Positions 53,621 through 64,000 of a DNA stretch of 64,000 nt are shown here, piece after piece. The notes beneath the pieces are model-generated. The model made no database searches and was not told the origin of the DNA. It worked only from the letters and a program-made list of their open reading frames with translations. The position numbers were made by a program, and so were the translations under genes. This stretch comes from Plumapathes pennacea (Eukaryota; Cnidaria; Anthozoa; Antipatharia; Myriopathidae). The stretch spans positions 868,001 through 932,000 of the forward strand of contig OZ038466.1 in the NCBI GenBank assembly GCA_964036295.1, read 5' to 3'. The stretch's first letter is position 1, and the number at the start of each line of letters is the position of its first letter.

Positions 53621-54124
53621 ATGTCTGAAGATCAACCCGCTCCAGCTCCGGAAGCTGTTCCTCCACCGCTTCCAGCGAACAGTCTTCAATTTGACGAAGC
53701 AACAAACAACCTACAACAAGCCGACCTGTCGCTGAAATGGGTTCGTCGCTTCGAGCACTATCGGATGGCCTCAAGGCTTCATCACAAAACACAAAAAGAG
53801 CAAGTAAGCACCTTTCTCTATGCCATGGGCGACTGTGCTTACGACATTATGAAGACTCTTAGCATCAACGAAGATTCCGCCTCGTACGACGAAGTCAAGA
53901 CAGCTGTAAATGGCCACTTCGCTGCACGGCGTAATATCATTGTTGAACGAGCACTTTTCAACAAACGAACTCAAACACCTGGCGAAACCGTTGATATTTC
54001 TATTCAGGATTTATACCGTTTAGCCGACAATTCTTCAGGTTCTTCGAGGCCCTGGCGACACCCATCTTCCCGTGAAAGGCGTGTTCCAAGCCACCCTCAA
54101 GTACTGCCAGAGCCAGATTACTGA
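53621..54124 (+). pseudogene. Gypsy Gag, C-terminally deleted
   Basis: ATG at 53,621. The Gag capsid region (WVRRFEHYRMASRL, SYDEVKTAVNGHFAARRN, VERALFNKRTQ) is followed after IQDLYRLADN by unrelated frame, then a stop. The change of frame coincides with the internal deletion. Confidence 0.75.
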
Positions 54125-54149
54125 GTCCGTGTACGTCTTACGTAATCAG

Positions 54150-55430
54150 CCGCATTCACTGCTCAGCAGGAGAGTATGCGTAAAACTGAGCCTCATTATA
54201 CGCGCTGACGACATAGAAGAAGTGGATCCTGAACGGCCAGACTTCAGAGCTGAATTCCCCAAGCTCTTCAGCGGCCTCGGCAAGTTAAAGACAGAGTGCC
54301 ACATCACATTGCGGACAGACGCTAAGCCACACTGCCTGTACAACCCCAGGAAAGTCCCCTATCCCTTGCTGCCAAAAGTGGAAGCCCTGATAAAAACGAT
54401 GCTACAACAGGGGGTCATTTCTCCTGTGACAGCCCCCACTGAATGGTGTGCAGGCATCGTTCCAGTCCCTAAGCCAAACGGGACAGTCCGCATCTGCGTT
54501 GATCTAACTCAGCTGTACAACGGGAAGTGCACCCAATGCCGACAGTGGATGAGAGCCTCGCCAAACTGGGGAACAGTGCAGTATTCTCCAAACTTGATGC
54601 AAACAGTGGGTTTCGGCAGATACCCTCGATAAGGAGTCCAGGCTGCTCACAACTTTTGTTACGTCTTTTGGGCGTTACTGCTTCAATCGATTACCGTTTG
54701 GCATCAGCTCAGCACCAGAGATTTTCCAGCGCACCTTGTCCAGAATACTTGAAGGCCTACCAGGAACAATCTGTCAAATTGACGATGTTCTCATTCATGT
54801 AGTAGGTCATCCAGAACATGACAACCGGGCAAGAGCTGTCCTTCACCGTTTGGAAGAAGCGGGACTGACTCTCAATGACAAATGTGAGTTTTCCCAGCCC
54901 TCCATTAGGTTCCTGGCCCACAACATCGACAGTTCTGGGATTCGTGCAGATCCTGAGAAAACCACTGCGATTAACCAGTTTCCAGACCCTACAGAGGTCA
55001 CGGGACTACAACGGTTTATGGGGATGGTGAACCATCTTGGGAAATTCATCCCAAGGCTGGCCGACCTCAGTGAACCGCTTCGCCACCTATTGCGTAAGGA
55101 CAGTGTTTGGGTATGGGAGGAACCCCAGCAGAAATTAAGGAGACACTTGTGTCCCCAGAAGTCCTTGCAAACTACGACCGAAACCGCCCAAGAGTAATTG
55201 CTGCCGATGCCTCCAAAACAGGAATTGGTGCGGTACTGCTCCAATTCCAAGCCGACGGGAAACGCCGCCCGACCTGCTACGCTTCCAGGTCCCTCAGTGA
55301 TACGGAGCAACGTTATGCGGTCATTGAAAAAGAGGCCTTGCGGCAGCATGGGCCTGTGAAGAGTTCTCCGACTGTGTGCTGGGGCTATGTTTCACCCTTG
55401 AAACAGACCACAAGCCTCTCACCAGCCTAC
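54150..55430 (+). pseudogene. Gypsy reverse transcriptase and RNase H, frameshifted
   Basis: RT pieces in at least three frames: APTEWCAGIVPVPKPNG (near 54,430), VFSKLDANSGFRQIP (near 54,580) and CQIDDVLIH (near 54,775, the catalytic Asp pair). RNase H pieces follow (VIAADASKTGIGAVLLQ, YASRSLSDTEQRYAVIEKEA). Frameshifts near 54,515, 54,625, 55,140 and 55,345 make it non-functional. Confidence 0.82.
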
Positions 55431-55710
55431 TGAACTCAGTTGAACTCTCTAAGATGCCCCCCCCCCCCCATCTTGCGCTTTCGGTTGAGGCTCATGAAAT
55501 ACAACGCCGACGTCCATTATGTGCCAGGCAAGCACCAAGTTACTGCCGATGCACTCTCCCGCACACATGTCGATCTTCCAGCTCACGAAGACAAGCTGTT
55601 TGTAGAAGAAGTAGAGGCCTTCGCAACTCAATTAGTGACCACACTTCCCGCCATAACAACGACTGCAAGGGAAAAAGGAGGCCTAGAAGGCAGACGCAGA
55701 ATGTACCCAA

Positions 55711-56769
55711 GTGAGAACATACTGCCAGCAAGGTTGGCCCGCATACATGCCACACCAGCCCCTGCTACGTCCATACTGGGAAAGTAGAAGCCACCTCGCC
55801 ATCTGTGACGATCTACTCCTGTACGATGAACGCATTGTAATCCCAAGGAGTATGAGACTAGAGATCCTTAACTACATCCATGTGGGACACCTCGGTATCA
55901 CCGAGTGTCGTGCCAGAGCCCGCACTTCAGTCTGGTGGCCTGGGGTCTCAAAACAAGTTGAAGACCTAGTTACCAAGTGTGTCACATGCGCCAAAGACCA
56001 ACCGACCCCCAAGAAATCCCTCATGGCAGCTTCCTTCCCATCCCGCCCTTGGGAAAGGATAGCTACAGATCTCTGTGAGTACAAGGGAGGGACCTACATC
56101 ATCGTGGTGGACTATTACTCCAGATGGTTTGAGATCAAGCAACTGAAAGATGAGACATCCAAGAGTGTAATCAGCACGCTCAAGGAACTGTTTGCCACCC
56201 ATGGAATTCCAGACCTGGTTGTGTCCAACAACGGACCTCAGCACAGCGCAGACTGTTTCCTCCAGTTTGCCTCAACGTATGGATTTGTCCACACAACAAG
56301 TTCACCAAGATACCCACAGGCCAATGGTGAAGTCGAACGAACCATCCGTACGGCAAAGGCACTACTTAGAAAGAACAACGAGATTTACGACGCCCTCCTG
56401 GTCTACAGGTCCACTCGTCTGCTGAATGGCCTCTCACCAAGTGAATTGCTGATGGGACGCCGGCTACAGACACGGCTACCTGTCCTACTGAGTACCCTAT
56501 ATCCCAATGTACAGGCCGAAGACCGTCAGAGGGTTGAGATTAGGGAAGAATCCTACAAGACGGCCCAGCAGTACAGCTTTTACAAGCGGCACAGACCAAG
56601 AGAGCTACCCACACTTCAACCCGGTGACCCAGTTTGGATAAGAGACCGAGCTTGCCAAGGCCAAGTACTGGGAAAGGCAGAGCAACCACGGTCGTACCTC
56701 GTGAAAACAGAAGGAAACACCTTCAGAGTTAGAAACCGAGTTAGGAATCAAGTTAGGAATCGACTTTAG
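55711..56769 (+). pseudogene. Gypsy integrase, open but catalytically altered
   Basis: One 352-codon frame: HHCC zinc-binding region (HVGHLGITECR, CVTCAKD), core with TDL as first Asp, VVSNNGPQHS where the second catalytic Asp is normally found (Asp to Asn), and GEVERT with the Glu. The C-terminal part (LQPGDPVWIRD) continues into VRNRVRNQVRNRL, which is already the minisatellite. The frame stops at 56,767. Confidence 0.85.
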
Positions 56770-57552
56770 GAACCGACTTAGGATAGAGTTAGGAACTAAT
56801 TTGGGAATTGTTTTAGGAACCGAGTTAGGAATCGAGTTAGGAATCAAGTTAGGAATCAAGTTAGAAATCGAGTTAGGAAGTAACCAAGTTAGAAATGAAG
56901 TTAGGAACTGAGTTAGGAATTGAGTTAGGAAATGAGTTAGGAATCGAGTTAGGAACCAAGTTAAGGAATCAAGTTTGGAATCAAGTTAGGAATCGAGTTA
57001 GGAAACAAGTTAGGAATTAAGTTAGAAATCGAGTTGCAAATCAAGTTTTGAGTTAGAAATCGAGTTAGGAATTGAGTTAGGAATCGAGCTAGAAACCGAG
57101 TTAGGAATCGAGTTAGGAAGCGAGCTAGGAACCAAGTTAGAAGCTGAGTTCGGAATTGAGTTAGGAACTGAGTTAGGCACCGAGTTAGGAATCGAGTGAG
57201 GAATCGAGTTAGGAACCGAGTTAGGAACCGAGGTAGGAATCGAGCTAGTGTTCAAGTTAGGAATCCAGTTAGGAATCGGGTTAGGAACCAAGTTAGGATT
57301 TAAGTTAGGAATCAAGTTAGGAATTGAGCTAGGAACCGGTTTAGGAATCAAGTTAAGAATCAAGTTAGGAGTTGAGCTAGGAACCGATTTAGGAATTGAG
57401 TTAGGAACCAATCTTGGAATCGAGTTAGGAACTGAGTTAGGAATCAAGTTAGGAATCTAGTTAGGAACTGATTTAGGAACCGAGTTAAGAACCAATTTAG
57501 GAATCGAGTTGGGAACTGAGTTAGTAATTGAGTTAGGAATCAAGTTAGAAAC
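56726..57552. repeat. 12-bp minisatellite array, right of the Gypsy element
   Basis: About 68 degenerate units, same consensus as the left array. It begins within the last codons of the Gypsy pol frame (each 12-bp unit reads as V-R-N-R/Q) and ends in non-repetitive sequence. Confidence 0.93.
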
Positions 57553-57679
57553 CACTTCCCATATTTATTTGAATCTACGGGACAACACGTTATATGGGCA
57601 AAATATTGGTAACAGCAACCCATACATTTCCCATATTATTTCATCTCAATTACAGGGGACATTATATGGGGTGTCTCGA

Positions 57680-58047
57680 AAACTAAGACCTAAGACCTAA
57701 GACCTAAGATCTCGAAAACTAACTAACTAACTCAATTACTAACTCAGTTCCCAAAAATAACGTTTTTCTTTGTAGCTGCTTTTACCAGAAGCCGGTCGAC
57801 CGAGACGTCAAACAATGCGGTACTTTTAAGTATTTCGCGAACATTCCCCAGGGTCTTAGTTTTCGAGATCTCAAAAACTAAGACCCCCAAAAATATGCTA
57901 AACAAATCGACCGTTTTTCTTCGTAACTGCTTTTACCGGAAGCCGGTCGACGGAGACGTCAAACAATGCGGTCCTTTTAATTATTTTGCGAACATTCCCC
58001 AGGGTCTTAGTTTTCGAGATCTCGAAAACTAGGACCCCGAAAATACA
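57680..58047. repeat. 151-bp tandem duplication with GTCTTAGTTTTCGAGATC palindromes
   Basis: Units start at 57,761 and 57,912 and share GAAGCCGGTCGAC, GAGACGTCAAACAATGCGG and AACATTCCCCAGGGTCTTAG. Each ends in the palindrome-like TTTTCGAGATCTCGAAAA. Four CCTAAGA units precede them at 57,685. Probably a MITE family. Confidence 0.8.
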
Positions 58048-58631
58048 CTAGCGGATTTTATCCCCTCTCGCGGATTTTATCCCCGCGGATTTTAAACCCC
58101 CGTCATTGCTCTTGATTGCGGGAAATGCGAAACGTGATAGAAGACTGCCCTTTTAGCCAGAGTCATTGACGAATTGAACCGCTTACGATGATTTTAAATC
58201 GGGATCCAAACCACTAAGTAAACGTTCTCAACGCTTCACTATAACGAATTGAATTGTATTGAATTGAAGTTTTTTTTAAAACCGCCTATAGTTTTGCGTG
58301 GCACTTTTTATTCTGTTTGTTGGTTGTAATTGTCCGGTTGAGAGTAGTCTCCAGGAAGACTGTTGTTGATGACTGACGTTTCGACTACCTGAGCGGAAGT
58401 CATCTTCAGAGTCAAGTGTCGAGTGAAAAGGTTCATACCTGTGAGAGCTTTCGAAATCGATGTGTGTGTGGCCGACCGTGGCCGACCAGCCACGACTCCG
58501 ACCGACCGTTAAAGGGAATGAAATATAAGATTCGCCTTTATTATTATTGCCCATAATCATTTACATGCTTGCTGATTTTGTTTTCTATAAGGCAAGAGGT
58601 CTCAAGAAGTACCTAGAAACTTTTCTTCAAA

Positions 58632-58912
58632 AGGATGCACACCGCTGTAGGCGCTGCGGAGCGTGATGGGATAATTGATTTCGCGATGAGCGGTTTTCGC
58701 AGCGCCATGCAGCGAAATGGCAGCCACTTGACAGCTACAAATGGCGCTGCAGAGTGGCTGCAAAGGGATGCACACCGCTGTAGGCGCTGCGGAGCGGTAT
58801 GGCAGCGCGCTGCAATTTGACTTCCACTGCCAAACAGCTTCAAAAGCGCTGTAGATTAGCTGCATTTTGGCTGTGCAGCGGTTTGGAAGCGATGTTGCAG
58901 CGTACGGGTACA
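58632..58912. repeat. CAGCG-rich repeat with 135-bp spaced duplication
   Basis: GGATGCACACCGCTGTAGGC occurs at 58,633 and 58,768. The intervening and following DNA is full of GCAGCG/CGCTGC motifs on both strands. Frames here lack domain features. Confidence 0.7.
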
Positions 58913-59024
58913 GCGGCAATGCTGCTTTGACATTGTGTTTCAACTCGTTCTACAAAGCACACAGTGTTGGCAGGGTAGTCTGATGCTACCCTCCATCAGG
59001 CTCACGCCATTTCTTTTTTTGACA

Positions 59025-59365
59025 AGATGTTCTGGCAAGATCTTGCAAGATTTTGAGACAATTTTGGGAGGATCTTATCAAGATCACTTTTAAAAGATCT
59101 TTCAAGATGTTCTGACAAGATCTTGCAAGATATTCTGTCATGATCTTACAAGATCTTATCAAGAACACTTAAGATCTTTCAAGATGCTCTGACAAGATCT
59201 TATCAAAATCACTTATGGTCTTTCAAGATGTTTGACAAGATCAAGATAAGATTTTGCCAAGGTTTCACAGGATCTTTTAAGATCTTGCCAAGATTTTAAC
59301 AAGATTTTGCAAAGATAAGACCTTGACAAGACTTCACAAGATCTTACAAGATCTTGCCAAGATGT
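59025..59365. repeat. Degenerate AAGATCTTGC tandem repeat
   Basis: About 20 copies of CAAGATCTTGC/AAGATCTTAT, many self-complementary, spaced 10-25 bp. Confidence 0.85.
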
Positions 59366-60022
59366 TGGACATGGGTGGTTATTGCTCCTTTACTAAATCT
59401 ATTGGATGCAAGCTTTGGAAGTGGCATCATTATACTGGGCCTAATTCAGTAAAACATTTACAAGTGTATTTCACAAGTTGGGCCAATTTCCTCACACGTT
59501 AAAACACACTTTAATCCAATACAATGACCAAATCAGTTCCTGTTATACAATTTAGAGCAGTATCTGTAATGTTTTGCAAATTCTTGTCCGATTGGAGTCT
59601 GTTTAGTGGTGTTTAAATAATGGTCCAACTGGTAAAATACATGTGTAAGTTTCTTGAGCTTGCCCCCGTTCTTTTAGCAATTTCATGATCATCGGCTCCC
59701 CATTTACATGTACTCTCAACTTCACACCACAGGTTGTAAGAGCGATGTATTGATAATGTATGTCTTGTATAAGTTTATAAGTTGATTAATGTTGATGATA
59801 CATCAGTGATGTACTGAAATTACACAAACAAAACAAAAAACAGTAGATTCACTGGTGACAACTGTTTTTTGTCGACCAGTGAGTGTGTGTGTGTGTGTGA
59901 ACCTGATAGACCATAATTGTAATCAAACGTTAGAAAGTTAACCATAACAAATGTCCAATCGTTTAAGGACGTAAATTTAATTGAAATATAGACTTGCACA
60001 GTAATGAAGTTCCGTCTGTTAA

Positions 60023-60275
60023 AGGGGCCCTCTCAACCACAGTCCTTTGCGCGCCGAAATCCTTGGTTCCGCCATTTTGGGACCCTCGAAAGATGAATAG
60101 CAATCCACTTCCATCCAACTCGTTTAAGGAGAAAATTAGTTTCTTTTAATCTAAAAGTACTACTAACCTATTTTTCTTTTGATTAACTACGTTCTCTTGT
60201 GTTGGAACCAAATCCAGCCTTGGATTTTCCAGATGTAAACAAAAACATTGAAAAGGCTGAGAGGGCCCCTTCAAT
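60023..60275. mobile_element. MITE with GGGGCCCTCTCA inverted ends
   Basis: Left AAGGGGCCCTCTCAACC and right GGCTGAGAGGGCCCCTT are inverted repeats about 253 bp apart. A diverged interior copy is at 24,420-24,600. It ends 55 bp before the orphan Ig exon. Confidence 0.78.
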
Positions 60276-60330
60276 ATAGTTCTGCAGCAAATCAGAAATG
60301 GTCCATCTGACGCTTTGTCTCTATATGCAG

Positions 60331-60699
60331 ATGCAAAAACTACACGCTTTCTGACTACCTACCCAACTGCCCAAGATGCACTTTTGGGATCCAGTTTCAC
60401 TTTCGAGTGGAAATTTGAAGTAGCTGATGGAATTAGTGTGGAAAGTGTAGAGTGGATTTTAGAGCCGTCAGGTGCTAGAAACACTTTGGTTAATGTTGGT
60501 GCAAACGGTACTCCTGGTCCAACCAGTGTCCCTGCAAGCTACAGTGGTCGAATTAAGTGGACTGGAGATTTGCCAAAGTTCACTGCTTCATTTCTTCTGA
60601 TGAACATCACATCTGGAGACGCAAATCAATATCAAATCATAATTAATTTTGGTCCAAGTCCTGATCAACGAAAGGCTTATGTACGTCTCAACGTTTTAG
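60331..60699 (+). CDS. Orphan V-type Ig exon, paralog of the RTK first Ig exon
   Basis: A 369-nt open exon, acceptor CTATATGCAG and donor GTAAGTTTCG, phase 1 to 1, identical in length and phase to 12,113-12,481 and clearly similar ([25 protein letters not shown]). Both disulfide cysteines are gone (FEW, YQI). It is on the opposite strand. No other exon of a receptor was seen downstream to the window edge, nor a leader exon upstream. It could start a second receptor gene continuing beyond 64 kb, or be an isolated duplicate. Confidence 0.72.
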
Positions 60700-60734
60700 G
60701 TAAGTTTCGTGGCACCAGCCGAGTTTTAGTATTA

Positions 60735-61390
60735 CAGGAGAACCCCGATAACTCGAACTCTGAAGGGAAACGCAAATCAGTTCGAGTTATCGGGGTCGAT
60801 TGAATGTTCAATTTGCCGTGTTAATAATTGATAGTGTACTGACTTTTTCAGCACTTCAGTATACAGTACAGTGCAAATTAAACTTATCTTGTCAGAAACT
60901 GTAACACGATTATGCATTCTTATGATAATACAGTACTGTGAATGTAACACAGATACACTCAGTTTATGTTCGCTTATGTCGTCAGGGTTCGTACATATTT
61001 TTCAAGCTTTCAATATATAAAGGCAAAGCTTCTCAAACTGAGTATCGCATTCGGTATGACTCAAAATCCGGAAATGACTCAGGACTGTCAAATGCGTGAT
61101 CTGTTCATTGCGCTAATTAAAAATCAAATTTCTGTAGTGTTAGTTTTAGTATTTAAATCCAATTATATGACAAGAAGAGCTAATGGGATGTTTCAATGGG
61201 CATCCGTGGTGAGTTGCAAGAACCAGAATTCGAGTTATCGGGGTAAACTTTGATCAAAGGAAACGAAATTTAGATTAAGTTAGCGGGAATTTGAGTTATC
61301 CGAGTTTGAGTTAACCGAGTGAAAATGACTGGAAAGTGTGGTCAAATCCAAAGGAAATGAGACTTAGTTCGAATTACCGGGGTTTTACTG
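60735..61390. mobile_element. pogo-like non-autonomous element
   Basis: CAGGAGAACCCCGATAACTCG (one base over is omitted) on the left and CGAATTACCGGGGTTTTACTG on the right are inverted ends flanked by TA, as in Tc1/mariner pogo elements. Internal CGAGTTATCGGGG repeats at 60,785 and 61,230 suggest nested relatives. It begins 35 bp after the orphan Ig exon. Confidence 0.7.
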
Positions 61391-61424
61391 TATTAAAAAC
61401 AAGACTGGGTTTACTGTATTTATA

Positions 61425-61800
61425 GACGATTTTGACAGTTTGACTTCGAACACTTATTTCTAATCAGAGGCCACGATTCATCCAGCCATCGCTCCGATAC
61501 TTATCTGTTTTTTATTTTACTGAATGCGTTTCTTTCATTAGGCCTTCGAGTATTTGCGCTCTGTGGCAAATATAAAATTGAAAGCGAGGAATGTTTCACG
61601 AGAGTTGTTTACAATATTCTCGCGGTTTTGTTTCACAGCGTGTTCAGTCCATTTGTGACTAACAAATTCAATGCTTAGGGCTATTTCGGTGTGTTTTTCA
61701 TTTCTAGCATACAGTTACCATTGCAAAACATAGGCTACATGATCGAATTGAAGAAACATTTCAACAGACACTCTACGATAAGCCGAAGCATTTTGACGGC
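61425..61800 (-). repeat. R1 copy E
   Basis: TTTGACAGTTTGACTTCGAAC, GAAAGCGAGGAATGT and CATGATCGAATTGAAGAAAC match other R1 copies; both ends are lost. Confidence 0.75.
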
Positions 61801-62127
61801 ACAGGCTCTCTCGCAGTATGATACATGTAATATGCTCACAAAGCACAGGCAGCCAAGGCTCCGGGGGTCTGTCTGTCTGTCACACAGTGATATGTGATCC
61901 CCCGAGCGAAGCGAGGGGTTACTAAACGTGACAGCATTTGATCGAGTGAATGTTTGTCTGTCATTCATTCAGTCAGTCAAGAGGCAGACAACACTTCATG
62001 TAAAGACTAACGGAAAACTATTCTACTCCTTATAAGGCAGTTCGTTCCTTATAAAGGATGCGTGCGTCGGACAAATTTAACAGATTTGAACTAAACTTTG
62101 AACGAATGTCGAATTAAATGGATCATT

Positions 62128-62620
62128 GATTCGCTCTGCGTTAAAGAAAATGAATTTGGAAGCAGGAAAACTGAATGAAGCTCTTCATAAACGAAGAGAG
62201 TATGACAGGGCAAGGCGCAAGCGTGAAACAATCGAAGAGCAGAAAATCTGTGTTGAGCAAAGACGCAAAGTACAAAGCCTTCGAAAACAAAAGCAGAGAC
62301 CAAAAATTGCTGCCACAAAAGGATGATATGACAGAGAGTATCAGAAGCAAAAGCGGGTACAGCAGACAACTGAACTCCGCAAAGACAACTGCGCATGAAA
62401 GCGGATCTGGGTCAGTATCATAAGCGGTTCTTTGAGGCTGAGGACAACAAACTCCCGATCGGTACTTATTTAGAAAGGACAAAAGCAAAAAAGTTCGGCA
62501 GTCAGTGGAAATCGAACAATCACCGTGACAAATTGCAAGTACATTTTTATTCTATCACGTATCCTCTGACTCGATCATTCAGGAAAATAATAAAATCTGC
62601 ATGCTGATCATTTTCTCTCG
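62128..62620 (+). pseudogene. Broken basic coiled-coil ORF, unrecognised
   Basis: Frame pieces at 62,126-62,326 (EYDRARRKRETIEEQK, VEQRRKVQSLRKQKQR), then 62,330-62,420 and 62,395-62,607 in other frames. The Lys/Arg/Glu-rich helix resembles the N-terminal regions of large mobile-element proteins such as Helitron Rep-helicases, but nothing diagnostic is present. Treat as a decayed reading frame. Confidence 0.3.
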
Positions 62621-63450
62621 AAGCATTGTTTTTAATGCGCTTCTGTCGCCACGCTTCTGTCGCCAGTTTGAGCGTATTTGCTCAGCGCAATCCTGAACTT
62701 GGAGTCTAGAGTGATTTAGTCAGATTGAGTTACTGTTTTCTTTAACCCTTCAGGTCTTGCTTCGATTCTTGGTAGGCTGTTTTGATGTACAAAACAATTT
62801 TGTCTCATAAATATGCCTGCCCTAAACAATGCCACGGTTTAGTGCACTCCGGACTTCAAATAAATCGCACAGGAGGCTTATTTGTATTTTACTGCAAATG
62901 AATGGATTCAAAGCTGGAAAACTAAAGATTTGTGTTCATTCTTCCGTACTACGGCCGGCCAAGCAAACAGCATAAATTACTTTGGTGCGACGATGTCCGT
63001 GAGAAGGCGTACGGCGTCACGCAAGGATTGTTTTTCAACGCGATATTTTTTCGCCTTTTGCGTCCTGCACTTGACTTCCAAGATGTATTTGCGTCAAAAC
63101 TTCAGTAAAACATCCATGTCAGGGTGAGGGGGAATCTGCGATTAGAGACTTTAAGCACCACGACGTCGAGACACGACGGCGACGACCGGAAGTCAGATGG
63201 CCACTTTTTGGCCTTATTGCGCATGTCAGTTTGATATTGACGTCGTCGTCCTTTCGTCCACGACTTAAAAGCTTCGGTTTTGGAATCGTCGTCAATAGGT
63301 AAGGCTTTTATCGGTTTCTGTTTGAGTCTCCTATCTAGTTTAGGTCAAAGTGTGGTCTATATCTTTTAGTGAAACATTGCGTGAAGTTTATACGACGATT
63401 CCAAGGCCTTTTCTGTCATAATAAAGTGCTGAATTCTTCTTCGCTAGGGA

Positions 63451-63836
63451 ACATCAAGATGGACGGGCACTGCAGCCCCGGAGAGGAAAAAATGTAAGTG
63501 AATCATGACAAATACAATAAATCTTTCCTGTTGTGCATTTTGGGACCCCTTGCAACTTGCTCTGCCGCCGCCGATGACCTTTTATGCCCTTGTTTGTCAA
63601 AAGCGCGTGTTTACATTTCACATGCCGCAATATAAATGTACAAATGCGCGAACGTACACGCAATACTACGGTGACCGAGTTATTTTAATTTCTATGTGAA
63701 CTGAGTTTTCCTTTTCGCCGGTTTCTCTGTTTATAGGAATAAAAATTTTCATTGGACCGATCAGCATACAGAGTCCTTCAATTCCATCACAAACGGATCG
63801 TTGTTGACATTGGAAGGTCTCCGGTATTTGTAAGAG
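63451..63836 (+). CDS. Possible first exons of a gene running off the window
   Basis: ATG at 63,460 in AAGATGG context opens MDGHCSPGEEK and meets donor GTAAGTGA at 63,493. An acceptor TGTTTATAG at 63,737 continues in phase to NKNFHWTDQHTESF, and donor GTAAGAGA follows at 63,831 before an in-frame stop. FHWTDQ is reminiscent of Myb/SANT-type proteins. Evidence is limited to splice-like sites. Confidence 0.25.
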
Positions 63837-64000
63837 ACGTGCGTAGGAGAGGAATGTGGTGCATGTGGACACGAAACTCAGCAAAGCATTCGGAGTCTTC
63901 CACTTGGTCAAGGTCAAATGCAGGGTACGACTCGTGTGGAAAGTCGAGATTCATGCATGGACTGGTGTACGTAGCACCAGAGAAACAAATCTTGGATCTC

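Larger units (their letters stand above)
53472..56725 (+). mobile_element. Decayed Ty3/Gypsy retrotransposon
   Basis: Starts TGTAGGAATATTAG, a plausible LTR start; a TGGTGGCAGCGG segment at 53,593 may be the primer site. Gag, RT, RNase H and integrase follow in several frames. Gag runs directly into late-protease sequence near 54,040, so the Gag C-terminus, zinc knuckle and most of protease are deleted. No 3' LTR was found: pol runs straight into the right-hand minisatellite. Confidence 0.85.

Noticed and set aside
52611..57552. Frames rich in IPNSVPNS or LGIELGT
   Set aside because: The 12-bp minisatellite reads open in several frames on both strands; no leader, domain or composition suggests a protein.

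Overview
This is eukaryotic, metazoan DNA: interrupted genes with GT..AG introns, phase-1 immunoglobulin and FN3 exons, and a high load of nested transposons and microsatellites. The receptor architecture and the repeat types fit a cnidarian, probably a stony coral. That placement rests on remembered families, not on a search.

Host genes. (1) Positions 167-12,481, minus strand: a receptor tyrosine kinase. I could place 19 exons by splice sites and matching phases: Ig V-type, four further Ig exons, two FN3, one TM helix, juxtamembrane, a kinase domain and a tail with two YxN motifs. The signal-peptide exon was not found. One Ig exon carries a frameshift and another lacks its last strand. (2) Positions 22,219-34,718, minus strand: a five-exon gene for a secreted three-Ig protein of about 346 aa. 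It has a signal peptide and a hydrophobic C-terminus that looks like a GPI-attachment signal. It lies just upstream of the kinase gene in the same orientation, and all its exon phases match the kinase's first exon, so shared transcripts are possible. (3) Positions 60,331-60,699, plus strand: a second copy of the kinase's V-type Ig exon, with the same length and phase and intact splice sites.

Mobile DNA fills most of the rest. 13.7-16.8 kb: a broken Myb/SANT-like coiled-coil transposon gene and the 3' end of a non-LTR element. 17.36-19.67 kb: a composite bounded by 292-bp inverted arms, with a tRNA-derived SINE inside. 27-34 kb: small DNA transposons with clear TIRs and target duplications (TA, 9 bp, TAA, TTAA). 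39.46-41.0 kb: a hAT-like element containing a LINE fragment. 41,378-48,673: a near-complete BEL/Pao LTR retrotransposon with 375-bp LTRs, a 5-bp target duplication and two in-frame stops. 53.5-56.7 kb: a decayed Ty3/Gypsy element lying between two large arrays of one 12-bp minisatellite. A dispersed repeat, called R1 here, has at least five copies, and the BEL element sits inside one of them.

The most notable features are: the (TAAAA)105 tract 12 bp from a kinase splice acceptor; the possible shared decoy/receptor locus; the lesions confined to the receptor's Ig exons; the minisatellite that continues the Gypsy pol reading frame; and the LTR pair that looks young although its integrase is interrupted by a stop.
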